64,000 nucleotides of DNA. Source: Chitinophagaceae bacterium. Its GTDB lineage: Bacteria; Bacteroidota; Bacteroidia; Chitinophagales; Chitinophagaceae. The stretch is from assembly GCA_014379345.1 (NCBI GenBank), contig JACMLY010000170.1, forward strand, positions 32,953 through 96,952, written 5' to 3'. The notes below the pieces were generated by a model that saw only the letters and a program-made list of their open reading frames with translations, was not told the origin of the DNA and searched no databases. A program made the position numbers and the translations under genes. Shown in pieces: positions 28,478 through 37,379 of this stretch. The first letter of the stretch is position 1. Each line of letters opens with the position of its first letter.

Positions 28478-29329
28478 TTACAAAAAAGCGTATTTAATAA
28501 ATTTAAAATAGTTCGACAGAACGAGAGGTTTAAGTTTTATCACCTTATACAAATATTGCAGTGATTCCTTTCGTTGTTTGAGTTTATAGTTTGAAAAAGC
28601 AATAATGGCATAATTATTCAAAATATCTTTTGGTATGTTTTCGTAAATAAATTCATAATGTTTGTTTAGCAGCTGTTTAGTACCGTCTCTTCTCTTCTCC
28701 CAATTGGTCCTGATGCGTGGACCACTATGAATGTTTACCTGTACCAGATATTCGTCTACTGCAACAATTTTGCGATTCGAATTTTTTAAATAGGTAAGGA
28801 GGCGATATCCCAAATCCGTCTGTATGTTACTTTTCAGTTGAGGATCGTACCCTCCGATCTCGGAAAAAATATGTCGTTTGAGGAATAAAGATCCACAAGT
28901 AAACTTAAACCTTACTATCTCGCCAAAAAATTTCCATTTATCAATACGCTCATGGATCAAAGTTCCGTCTAATAACTTTCGCATTGCACCTACACAAACC
29001 ACGCTGGTGTCTTCTTTAATATTTTTATCTACTACCTCCAGCCAATTAGGATATGCTTCATCATCACTATCCAGGAACACGATATACTCACCGGAAGCCT
29101 GAGAAACTCCTACATTCGAACTATCCGCCTGCCCTGAATTACTCTTTTTTATATACTTAATGCGATCATCTTTTAAATATTGTTGAATTACCTGTTCTGT
29201 ATTGTCGGTTGAGCCATCATCTATAATAACTAACTGCCAGTTTGAGTAGGTCTGGGCAAGAATACTTTTAATGGTGATTTGTACAAGCACTTCACGGTTG
29301 TACGTTGGCGTAATGATGCTGAACTTCAT
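28478..29329 (-). CDS. Family 2 glycosyltransferase (triplet member 3)
   Basis: A 283-residue GT2 very like the genes at 25666 and 26575. It shows FSIITPTYNREVLVQITIKS, IIDDGSTDNTEQVIQQYL, DxD in FLDSDDEAYPNWLE and KFTCGSLFLKRHIFSEIGGYD. The C-terminal stretch is FSNYKLKQRKESLQYLYKVI. It is closer to member 1 than to member 2 in the acceptor half: both have the SNIQTDLGYRLLTYL stretch. It is the first transferase after the ABC exporter gene. Confidence 0.9.
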   Translation of the reverse strand: MKFSIITPTYNREVLVQITIKSILAQTYSNWQLVIIDDGSTDNTEQVIQQYLKDDRIKYIKKSNSGQADSSNVGVSQASGEYIVFLDSDDEAYPNWLEVVDKNIKEDTSVVCVGAMRKLLDGTLIHERIDKWKFFGEIVRFKFTCGSLFLKRHIFSEIGGYDPQLKSNIQTDLGYRLLTYLKNSNRKIVAVDEYLVQVNIHSGPRIRTNWEKRRDGTKQLLNKHYEFIYENIPKDILNNYAIIAFSNYKLKQRKESLQYLYKVIKLKPLVLSNYFKFIKYAFL

Positions 29330-29391
29330 ATTTGCGAGATGTAGGGTGGCGAAGGTTTAACGAAATGGAGAATAATAAGACAATTAGTGGA

Positions 29392-31191
29392 TCACACTGA
29401 TTGAAATGATACCATTTTTTTAAACCGTACCGAGGTGTTGATCATTTCATCAAAGGTACCTGAAGCAGACACTCTGCCATTTTCAAGCAGGTAGATAATG
29501 TCTGCTTGCTTTATGGTCGATAATCTGTGTGCTATTACGATCATGGTATACCTGCCATGTAATTTTTCAATATTTTCCTGAATTACTCTTTCAGTTTCAG
29601 AATCCAATGCTGAAGTAGCTTCATCAAGAATTAAGATTTCACATTTTTTAAAGAGTTCCCTTGCTATTGAAATCCTTTGTTTCTGTCCTCCTGAAATTAA
29701 TAATCCATTATCTCCCAAATTGGTGAATTCTTTATCTGGTAGAGACTTGATAAAATCTTTTAAAGATGCCATTTCCAAAACTTCGTCAAACCGTTCTTTA
29801 TTTTCAGGGGTAGGATCTGCCCAAAAAGTTATGTTATTAAAAATAGTATCGTTGAATACCACAGATTCCTGGGATATATATCCAATCTTATCCCTGTAGC
29901 TGTTCAAATTGTAATTTATTAAAGGTGTATCATCAATTAAAATCTCTCCGCTTTTTGGTGTAAATAGTCCGGCAAGGATATTAGCAGCCGTCGTTTTACC
30001 TGAGCCGCTTTCACCGATAAGTGCGATAGTTTTTTTTGCAGGAATTTTAATATTGATCTTATCTAATGCTTTGACCCGGTCATAATAGAGATCCACATTC
30101 CGAAGATGAATTTGTTTTTTCACACCAGCAAATTCTGCTGTTCCCATTAGTTCCCGGGACTCTGTCATTTGATGTGCGCTTGCCGATATTGCATACATAC
30201 CGCCGATGTTTTCAATAAAGGTCTGCCAGTCATTTTGGACCTGAACCAGAAAATTCAAAGCTCTGTAAAAAAGAAATAAACTCAGTAAAATAGTGTTCAG
30301 GCTGGTCCCCATTAGATTGGTTTGTAATAGAATTACAGCACATACAATCGTTATGATTATCGGTTCTTTAATACTTAAGGAAACAGCCTTGATTTTCCCC
30401 ATGCTTCTATTCAGGCGTTCATATTTTCTAACTACATTTTGAAGCATTTCTGCATATCTGGTAAAGGTATTGGTAGACTTTAAATATTTAAAGTTGTGAA
30501 TAGCCTGTATTATAAAATTGTTCGCAGAAGACGCTCTTTTTGTCAACTCGATAGAAGCCTTCTTTGTTCTTTTATAAATTTTCCGATAAATAAAATTGGA
30601 TAGTAATGAACCCACCAGTACCATCAAGGCAAACTGATAATTGGCAAGAAATGCGAGGCAGATATAAGTAGACAACATAAAAAAATTCTGCGCCGCTGTG
30701 AAGTAAGCTGTCATGGATACAAATAAACGGTTTACTTCAGAAGTGAATGTATTCTGAATTTTACCAGCGTCTAATTCCAGAAATCCACTGTAGGATAGCC
30801 CTTCGAGCCTATGAAGAAGTTCCTTTCGCACTTTTAAAATAAATAAGTGCCGCATCCTGGCATAGAAACTCAGCTGAATAAACCTGAGAAGGCCTTTACA
30901 GGTAAACATAAATACCAACATTCCAAGAATGGTCGTTAGCGTCAATTCAAACCCGAGACTTCGAACAAAATCAACGATATAATGCAATTGTCCAAGCGAC
31001 TCTTCACTATTTACAGTCTTATCAGGATTGCCCACAAATTGTAATAGTGGAATGAACATCGCAAGCCCTAAACCATCCATTAAGCTAACAAGAATGCTCA
31101 GCCCAAGATATAGCAACAAGCTATTGCCGGTAATCCGGTAATAGAAGTTGAAATAGCCCCAGAAAGAATTTTTTAAAGTTAGATTTATCAT
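29392..31191 (-). CDS. ABC exporter (fused membrane and ATPase domains), candidate glycolipid flippase
   Basis: A 599-residue half-transporter that would act as a dimer in the inner membrane. The N-terminal half has six membrane spans (about 20-330). The ATPase domain has Walker A GESGSGKTTAANIL, Q-loop IGYISQESVVFNDT, signature LISGGQKQRISIAREL, Walker B ILILDEATSALD and the H-loop IAHRLST. Size and layout match MsbA/PglK-type exporters. PglK flips a lipid-linked oligosaccharide. As no Wzx-type flippase is visible in this locus, a PglK-like role is the best guess. Export of another lipid or peptide is possible. Confidence 0.9.
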   Translation of the reverse strand: MINLTLKNSFWGYFNFYYRITGNSLLLYLGLSILVSLMDGLGLAMFIPLLQFVGNPDKTVNSEESLGQLHYIVDFVRSLGFELTLTTILGMLVFMFTCKGLLRFIQLSFYARMRHLFILKVRKELLHRLEGLSYSGFLELDAGKIQNTFTSEVNRLFVSMTAYFTAAQNFFMLSTYICLAFLANYQFALMVLVGSLLSNFIYRKIYKRTKKASIELTKRASSANNFIIQAIHNFKYLKSTNTFTRYAEMLQNVVRKYERLNRSMGKIKAVSLSIKEPIIITIVCAVILLQTNLMGTSLNTILLSLFLFYRALNFLVQVQNDWQTFIENIGGMYAISASAHQMTESRELMGTAEFAGVKKQIHLRNVDLYYDRVKALDKINIKIPAKKTIALIGESGSGKTTAANILAGLFTPKSGEILIDDTPLINYNLNSYRDKIGYISQESVVFNDTIFNNITFWADPTPENKERFDEVLEMASLKDFIKSLPDKEFTNLGDNGLLISGGQKQRISIARELFKKCEILILDEATSALDSETERVIQENIEKLHGRYTMIVIAHRLSTIKQADIIYLLENGRVSASGTFDEMINTSVRFKKMVSFQSV

Positions 31192-31279
31192 TTTTGATTT
31201 AATAGGGTATGAAAAATTTGCTCTTTACAATTTCAAATACGTTTAAATACTGCCGGAGCCCGGCCTATATTTTTAAAAC

Positions 31280-33676
31280 TTATACGGAAGTAGATTCTTT
31301 TTTGGATCTGTGTACACCGTTTTTGCCTTTCTGATTCTTATCATCGTTTAAATAACCGTTGTAAGAACCTTGTATTTCTTTGCTAAATCCCTTATTCCTT
31401 TTGATAGAATTAATGACAATTGATAAATGTGGAAGCTTTGCATGTTCACTTAATTCATTCAGCAGTTGAATCGATGAACGGAATGAATACCTGTGACGCA
31501 AAATGAACAAAGTTAAATCAGCCATGTTGCCAATTATTATTGCATCGGACACAATACCAACCGGCGGGGTATCTACAACGATGATGTCGTAATTGTTACG
31601 CAGGTATTCAAAAAAGTTTTGCAATCTTTTGGTCAGGATCAATTCGCCGGGATTTGGCGGGATCGGTCCACAAGTGACAAATGAAAGATTTTCATACTCC
31701 CTGTTTTTTTGAATAATATCATGCGGCAGCATGTCGGTAGTTATCAGGTAATCAGTCAGGCCTGGCCTTGGATTTAAACCCAAAGTTTTTGCCAACTGAG
31801 GCTTTCGGAGATCCAATTCTACCAAAATCACTTTTTTGCCTGTCGAAGCCAGTGTATTTGCAAGATTAATGGATACAAAGCTTTTTCCTTCTCCCGGCAT
31901 TGCTGAAGTGACCATTAATACTTTTCCTGCAGTTTCCTGTTTTAAATAGATAAGGTTTGTGCGCAAACTTCTAAACTGTTCAGCGATATCAGTTTGATAA
32001 CCTGCCGACACAATAATTTCTTTTGCTGTACGAGGTTCAAGTTCAATTTCCCCGGCAATTGGCAAAAAGGTGGCATTTTCAATATCTTTCCTGGTTTCAA
32101 TTCTCTTATTCAGTATCATTCTTATCAGGATAATGAGTGCCGGCAATAAGAAAGCAAAGCCGAGCGCTACAGCATATACAAGCCATCTTTTTGGATATAA
32201 AATGTCATTGTTGGTTCTGGAATCAATAATGCGCGATTCTCCTATTTGAGAAGAAACAAGCCGGATATTTTTATCTTCCCTTGTTTGTAAGAGGTGAATA
32301 TACTGTGTCTGTTTTAAGGTTAACAGGCGATTAACCTGGCTAAGGTCTTTTTCCTTCTCAGGCATAGTTTGGAAGCGGGAAGTCGTGCTCCTTTCCTGTG
32401 AAGCAAGAAATTCATTATTTGATCTTATTTCACGTTTAAGATTGTCTAAACTGTTCAATATGTTAATTCTGAGATCCTGCAGATCCTTACTAATTCCAGC
32501 CAGCCGTGGATCGAACGAAGTACCCCTGTCCTGGATCCGGTTTTTCTCAAAAACCTTTTCATTGTATTTACTCACCAGACTCGCCAGTACCGGATCGCCC
32601 AGGCTTGTTGCATTCGATATCACCTGCTCTTGTCCTGTAAAATTTCTGATATTGGACTCCACCAGCTCGGCCATTTGTCTTTTAGACTCATTATCATTTT
32701 TCTTTACATCAAGTGTGGTAAGGTTACTGAGCAATTGGGTAGCGGAAGATGCTACATCATTGACTTTGTTACTGACTTTAAAATCCCTTACAGTATTTTC
32801 CTGTTGAAGTAGTTCACTATAAACCGATCCCACTCGTTCATTTAAAAAGTCTATTTCAGACCTCAGGGATTTATTTTTAAACGCAAGATTGGAATGGTCA
32901 TATTTGTCTATGAGTACGTCAATTATTTTTTTTGCTCTTCTTGGCATTTCATCCCTTACTAAAATCTGCAACATGCCTGGCCCTGCTTTAGCGGCCGGCT
33001 GAACGCTAATACGTGAGGTTAGCTGTGAAATAGCCGACGACTTTTTTATATAAGATAAACCATAGATCGTACTAAAATCCTGCGGAGCGTAGGATTTCAA
33101 CGTGATGATCAGGGTATCGTCTCCGATCACCAATGGCTGGCCATAATAACCTTTGATATTTTTTTTCTCAGATTGAAGTGAATAGGAAGTTTCCGTGAGG
33201 AATAATTTATGCAGGGGCAAATAACTTTGCGGTGTGCTTTTAATAACGGTTACAGTAAAGGGAAGCGCCTCTAAGTCTTCGGCCTTACTGCGAACCCTTC
33301 CAAATTTCACGGCGGAAAGATCCAAATTGAGCGAGTCAACCACTTCTCCCAGAAGGAACTCCGACTGAAGTTTAAATATTTCATTGGATGGGTCAGGATA
33401 TACCATAGGACCCGCAGGAGACTGCGTTCCGCCGCCTGTAAATGCAGAACCTCCCAGGGTGGTGTTTACGGCATCATTCGGGCTTTTAACCAAAATGAAT
33501 GTTGACACTTCGTACAAAGGTTGTGTATAACGCAGATACATGTAGGCCGATGTTCCCGAAATGGCTAATGTCAGGATAAACCAATAATAGTTATTTATCA
33601 GCTTTGAAAAATATCTCTTGATATCAAACCCGCCGGAACCGGCTTGTTTTTCCTCAATAATTGTCTGCTCCATCAC
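31280..33676 (-). CDS. Wzc-like polysaccharide co-polymerase with tyrosine autokinase domain
   Basis: A 798-residue protein that controls chain length and export and pairs with the Wza-like gene next to it. The first membrane span (about 32-50) is followed by a long periplasmic Wzz-type domain with coiled-coil stretches (about 270-440). A second span lies near 500-520 (WLVYAVALGFAFLLPALIIL). The cytoplasmic bacterial tyrosine kinase domain has Walker A SAMPGEGKSFVSINLAN, Walker A' VILVELDLRKP and Walker B IIVVDTPPVGIVSDA. The C-terminal tail has only two tyrosines (GSYNGYLND), against the larger tyrosine cluster usual in Wzc. It starts 11 bases after the Wza-like stop. Confidence 0.92.
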   Translation of the reverse strand: MMEQTIIEEKQAGSGGFDIKRYFSKLINNYYWFILTLAISGTSAYMYLRYTQPLYEVSTFILVKSPNDAVNTTLGGSAFTGGGTQSPAGPMVYPDPSNEIFKLQSEFLLGEVVDSLNLDLSAVKFGRVRSKAEDLEALPFTVTVIKSTPQSYLPLHKLFLTETSYSLQSEKKNIKGYYGQPLVIGDDTLIITLKSYAPQDFSTIYGLSYIKKSSAISQLTSRISVQPAAKAGPGMLQILVRDEMPRRAKKIIDVLIDKYDHSNLAFKNKSLRSEIDFLNERVGSVYSELLQQENTVRDFKVSNKVNDVASSATQLLSNLTTLDVKKNDNESKRQMAELVESNIRNFTGQEQVISNATSLGDPVLASLVSKYNEKVFEKNRIQDRGTSFDPRLAGISKDLQDLRINILNSLDNLKREIRSNNEFLASQERSTTSRFQTMPEKEKDLSQVNRLLTLKQTQYIHLLQTREDKNIRLVSSQIGESRIIDSRTNNDILYPKRWLVYAVALGFAFLLPALIILIRMILNKRIETRKDIENATFLPIAGEIELEPRTAKEIIVSAGYQTDIAEQFRSLRTNLIYLKQETAGKVLMVTSAMPGEGKSFVSINLANTLASTGKKVILVELDLRKPQLAKTLGLNPRPGLTDYLITTDMLPHDIIQKNREYENLSFVTCGPIPPNPGELILTKRLQNFFEYLRNNYDIIVVDTPPVGIVSDAIIIGNMADLTLFILRHRYSFRSSIQLLNELSEHAKLPHLSIVINSIKRNKGFSKEIQGSYNGYLNDDKNQKGKNGVHRSKKESTSV

Positions 33677-33687
33677 TTTAGATTTTA

Positions 33688-34473
33688 TTAGTTTTTGAAA
33701 ACGATATATCCGATGGAAATAAATCCTACAAATACAGTTACGATTGATGTAATGAACGTAAAATCATCCCTGAACAACTGCTTTCTGAATGGCTTCACAT
33801 AAATCACATCGTTGTGTCTCAATTCAAATACTTCCGGATTGTACAGGATATCTTTTTTTCTCAAATCGAACTTAATAATTGCTCTTTCGCCATTATAATC
33901 ACGATAAATTTGAATATCGCTTCTCTTCGCTGTATTAGGTAGGTCACCTGCCAGGGCAAGAGCCTGAAAAATATTTGTACGTTGCATATCCATGGTATAG
34001 TTTCCCGGGCCCTTTACTTCTCCTAAAACGGTAATCTTGAAAGTATTAAAACGAACATCAATCAAGGGATTCTTCACATACTTTCCGATTAATTGGGTTA
34101 AAGTTTCTTTTAACTGCCTTTCGGTGAGACCTAATACCTTTATTCGTCCAATGATTGGAAATTCAATATACCCCATGGAGTTCACAAGATATCCGGACCC
34201 TACGGCCGCGGTACCGCCCGATGCGCCTCCCTGTGCATTAAAATACGCAACGGCCTCTTTTTCTTCGGCGGTAATCATGATGTTAACGTGATCGCCATAT
34301 TCAATTACCCGCTCATCTTTACTAATTGGAGGTAAGAAGACATGTGAAGAGTCGGGCAAGTCATTAAAGTATTGTAGATTCTTGACACCTGTGCACGAGG
34401 AAAAACTGATAAAAAAGGAGAGAAAAACTCCAACTGTTAAACAACAACTGAAATCGTGACGGCTAACTTTCAT
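33688..34473 (-). CDS. Wza-like polysaccharide export lipoprotein
   Basis: Outer-membrane export component, 261 residues from the chosen start. The open frame runs to 34545, but the ATG at 34471-34473 gives a proper lipoprotein signal MKVSRHDFSCCLTVG followed by FFISFSSCTG (lipobox FSSC), so this start is preferred. The polysaccharide export domain has VIEYGDHVNIMITAEEKEA and YIEFPIIGRIKVLGLTERQL. A SLBB-type domain follows with ITVLGEVKGPGNYTMDMQR. A C-terminal hydrophobic helix (FITSIVTVFVGFISIGYIVF) could cross the outer membrane as in Wza. The gap 34474-34661 before it carries no clear promoter. Confidence 0.92.
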   Translation of the reverse strand: MKVSRHDFSCCLTVGVFLSFFISFSSCTGVKNLQYFNDLPDSSHVFLPPISKDERVIEYGDHVNIMITAEEKEAVAYFNAQGGASGGTAAVGSGYLVNSMGYIEFPIIGRIKVLGLTERQLKETLTQLIGKYVKNPLIDVRFNTFKITVLGEVKGPGNYTMDMQRTNIFQALALAGDLPNTAKRSDIQIYRDYNGERAIIKFDLRKKDILYNPEVFELRHNDVIYVKPFRKQLFRDDFTFITSIVTVFVGFISIGYIVFKN

Positions 34474-34661
34474 GTTTATTTTTTTGCGGTAATTAATTGT
34501 AAGCGTTGATTTTAGAGTAAAATCATAGAATGGATGGATAAACATAAACGGTTTCTGCTCGTGATAGCGTGTTCAGATTTTTCAGAGGAGAACTGGATGA
34601 CTCGCTACTAATTGGAATCATTTTCGTATTGTAAAGATATAAGGACTGCTCAAAAATCCTA

Positions 34662-35711
34662 CTATCTCACCTGAAAATAATCTTTATACCAGGTAACAAA
34701 ATACTTAACTCCCTGCTGCACAGAAAACTGCGGCGAATAACCAGTATCTGCCATCAGGTTTGTGATATCAGCATGGGTTGCAGGCACATCACCGGCCTGC
34801 ATCGGTAAAAATTCTTTAATACCTTTTTTACCCAACTCCGCTTCAATCGCCTCAATAAATTCAATTAATTCTGCCGGTTTGTTATTACCAATGTTATAAA
34901 CTCTATAAGGTGCATAGGATGTTGCCGGATCGGGTTTTACGCCTTTCCAGTCGGGATTGGGGGAGGCGGGGTTATCCAATACCTTTACAATGCCCTGAAC
35001 AATATCCTCCACATAGGTAAAATCGCGCTGCATTTTACCCTCATTAAAAACTTTTATCGGCTCCCCGTTTATGATGGCTTTTGTAAATAGGAACAATGCC
35101 ATATCGGGGCGGCCCCAGGGCCCATACACTGTAAAAAACCTAAGCCCTGTGGTGGGAATATTGTAAAGATGGCTATAGCTATGAGCCATTAATTCGTTTG
35201 CCTTTTTTGTTGCTGCATATAAGGAAACCGGGTGATTGGTAGGCTGGTGTTCTGAAAACGGCATATCGGTATTGGAGCCATATACAGAACTGGTAGAAGC
35301 ATACACCAGGTGCTTTACGGGGAAATTACGGCAAGCTTCAAGAATATTCAAAAATCCGGCAATATTAGCGGGGATATAGGCGTCGGGATTCACCAGCGAG
35401 TATCTGACGCCCACCTGGGCTGCAAGGTTGATAACTGCGTCAAAATTATTTTCTTTGAATAAAGAGAAAAGCTGGTCTTTCTCATCCAATCCTATCCTTA
35501 TAAAATCAAATTCGGGAAATGAACCAGAGGTTACTTTTTTGCCAGGTACCGCTTCCGAAATACCCAACTGTTTCAGCCGGTCGATTTTGAGAGAGGGATC
35601 GTAATAGTCATTGATATTATCCAATCCTGTAACCTGATCGCCCCTTTTGAGTAAGGCCAGGCACAAATGAAAACCTATAAATCCTGCGGCACCCGTAACT
35701 AATACTTTCAT
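34662..35711 (-). CDS. UDP-glucuronate 4-epimerase-like SDR enzyme
   Basis: Extended short-chain dehydrogenase of 349 residues. NAD-binding GAAGFIGFHLCLALLKRGD is at the N-terminus, followed by GLDNINDYYDPSLKIDRL, a signature of the UDP-glucuronate 4-epimerase (CapI/LpsL) group. The catalytic set is STSSVYGS (Ser) and SLYAATKKANELMAHSYSHL (YxxxK). RFFTVYGPWGRPDMALF completes the family pattern. It would make UDP-galacturonate from UDP-glucuronate. No UDP-glucose dehydrogenase gene was seen in the window, so the substrate must come from elsewhere. It is second in the operon starting at 36817. Confidence 0.88.
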   Translation of the reverse strand: MKVLVTGAAGFIGFHLCLALLKRGDQVTGLDNINDYYDPSLKIDRLKQLGISEAVPGKKVTSGSFPEFDFIRIGLDEKDQLFSLFKENNFDAVINLAAQVGVRYSLVNPDAYIPANIAGFLNILEACRNFPVKHLVYASTSSVYGSNTDMPFSEHQPTNHPVSLYAATKKANELMAHSYSHLYNIPTTGLRFFTVYGPWGRPDMALFLFTKAIINGEPIKVFNEGKMQRDFTYVEDIVQGIVKVLDNPASPNPDWKGVKPDPATSYAPYRVYNIGNNKPAELIEFIEAIEAELGKKGIKEFLPMQAGDVPATHADITNLMADTGYSPQFSVQQGVKYFVTWYKDYFQVR

Positions 35712-35809
35712 AATATGAATCTAACAAGTCTAAAAGCAAGGTTATCCGATAGAGTTGCTAACCTTTAATTTCATTGCAACCTTTACCTCCTCCGGTTGAG
35801 CATTTACAA

Positions 35810-36817
35810 TTACGCTTCCGCAGTTTTAACTGCTGAATGAGCATGTTCGTACCAGTCTACCGATATCTTTAATCCTTCTTTCACAGATACTTTAGGTTCA
35901 TATCCTATAAGTTCTTTTGCCTTACTGATAGAAGCCAGGCTATGTTTTACATCCCCTGCCCGAAAATCCCTGTAACCTGGTTGTATTTCTTTTCCAAGCA
36001 TTGCAGTGATGTTATCCCATAACTCGTTTAACGTGGTGCGTTCTCCAAACGCGATATTAACAACCTGATGTGCTTCAATATTGTCATTCATCAGACCTTT
36101 AATATTTGCCTGTACTGCATTTTCTACAAAGGTGAAATCACGGCTTGTTTCACCATCCCCGTTAATAAAAGTGGATTCGCTCTTTAAAGCAGCCGTGATA
36201 AATAATGGGATTACCGCAGCGTAAGGACCCTGGGGGTTTTGACGGGGGCCGAAGACATTGAAATAGCGCAGGCCTATTGTATGAAATCCATATTGCTTCG
36301 AAAAAACATCAGCATACAGTTCATTGACGAATTTGGTGATGGCGTACGGCGAGAGTGGATTGCCTATCTTGTTTTCTACTTTCGGCAAATCGGGACTATC
36401 ACCATAGGTACTGGAACTGGCTGCATATACCATTTTTTTAACGGCAGATTTTTGGGATGCCACCAGCATATTCAAAAATCCGCTTACATTCACCTCATTG
36501 CTTGTAATAGGATCGTCTATTGACCTGGGAACAGAGCCGAGAGCCGCCTGGTGAGAAACATAATCGATTCCTATCACAGCCTGTTTGCAAGTGTTAAGGT
36601 CGCGTATATCACCTTCAATCAGTTCAAACGCCGGATTGTCTAGAAATGGCCTGATATTGCTCATGGAACCGGTGCTGAAATTGTCAAGCACGCGGACCTT
36701 CCCCGCCCCAAAAGTGAGCAGGTACTCCACAATATGAGAGCCAATAAAACCTGCTCCGCCGGTTACAAGGAAATGAAATGACTTTAAATCCTTGTGGTGA
36801 TACGGTTGTTGATACAT
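35810..36817 (-). CDS. WbpP/TviC-like UDP-N-acetylhexosamine (or UDP-hexose) 4-epimerase
   Basis: Extended SDR enzyme of 335 residues, first gene of the main glycan operon. NAD-binding VTGGAGFIGSHIVEYLL starts at about 17. QAALGSVPRSIDDPITSNEV matches the WbpP/TviC group, which epimerises UDP-GlcNAc to UDP-GalNAc and related acids. The catalytic serine is in YAASSSTYGD and YxxxK is in SPYAITKFVNELYADV. RYFNVFGPRQNPQGPYAAVI is the usual substrate-side block. A simple UDP-glucose 4-epimerase is the alternative. Confidence 0.87.
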   Translation of the reverse strand: MYQQPYHHKDLKSFHFLVTGGAGFIGSHIVEYLLTFGAGKVRVLDNFSTGSMSNIRPFLDNPAFELIEGDIRDLNTCKQAVIGIDYVSHQAALGSVPRSIDDPITSNEVNVSGFLNMLVASQKSAVKKMVYAASSSTYGDSPDLPKVENKIGNPLSPYAITKFVNELYADVFSKQYGFHTIGLRYFNVFGPRQNPQGPYAAVIPLFITAALKSESTFINGDGETSRDFTFVENAVQANIKGLMNDNIEAHQVVNIAFGERTTLNELWDNITAMLGKEIQPGYRDFRAGDVKHSLASISKAKELIGYEPKVSVKEGLKISVDWYEHAHSAVKTAEA

Positions 36818-36890
36818 GGAATTTTTTTCAAATGGGTAATAAATTATCTGCTGCCTTTCTCCGATTATCTGCCACTGACTTGGATTATTG

Positions 36891-36922
36891 AAAAGATATT
36901 ATGACTTCTTTTTATTATCAAA
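36891..36922 (-). promoter_or_regulatory. Probable promoter of the main glycan operon
   Basis: On the minus strand, TTTG (36922-36919) is followed after 20 bases by TATCTTTT (36898-36891). This matches the Bacteroidota pattern TTTG-N19..21-TAnnTTTG with one mismatch in the last base. The leader to the ATG at 36817 would be about 65-70 bases. Confidence 0.45.
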
Positions 36923-36997
36923 TCGTGTCACAATCTGCGAGATCTTCTGACAGCTTCGCCACCTCAGTCACACGGAGCTAAGTAGAAGGCATAAAAA

Positions 36998-37030
36998 TGG
37001 GTAATAAAAAAAGTTTTTTTCTATTACCCA
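36998..37030. repeat. Strong hairpin (TGGGTAATA inverted repeat) upstream of the glycan operon
   Basis: TGGGTAATA (36998-37006) and TATTACCCA (37022-37030) pair perfectly, and the A-run and T-run between them extend the stem. A third TGGGTAATA copy lies at 36833-36841 in the leader of the operon. This placement around the probable promoter (36891-36922) suits a regulator-binding site, but a terminator of some lost gene is possible. Confidence 0.45.
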
Positions 37031-37379
37031 ATATATTGAATTTTGAACAGTAAGTTTATTGCTAATACATTACGCATGTATCCAGCCGTTTTTCATAAAA
37101 GGGTTTAAGTCTCACAAAAATAATCAAATATAAATGCGACGCAAGTATTTCGGGCTTTTTTTACATTACCTGAGTGTGGTATATACTTAGGACAATAACC
37201 TGGTTTTTATTCCGAGGTAGGGTAAACATACCAATCGCAGATACGCAACCGGAGCCTGCTGTATTGATTTTTGATGTTTATTTGAGATTGTACATTTAAC
37301 AATTCTCTTATCACATATCCTTTTATCTTGCAAAGCCTGTTTAAAAAGGGTGCAGATACAGGGAAAACAAAAATTATTG

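Larger units (their letters stand above)
36818..37349. other. Gene-free control region between the glycan operon and the OmpH-like gene
   Basis: About 530 bases between divergently transcribed genes, with the operon promoter (36891-36922) and the TGGGTAATA hairpin (36998-37030) described separately. A second match to TAnnTTTG on the minus strand (TATATTTG, 37132-37125) lacks a partner at the right distance. On the plus strand TATCTTGC (37324-37331) is a weak candidate for the OmpH-like gene. No coding frame is credible here. Confidence 0.5.

Noticed and set aside
34474..34545. Upstream start of the Wza-like protein
   Set aside because: It would put 24 residues in front of a well-formed lipoprotein signal sequence.
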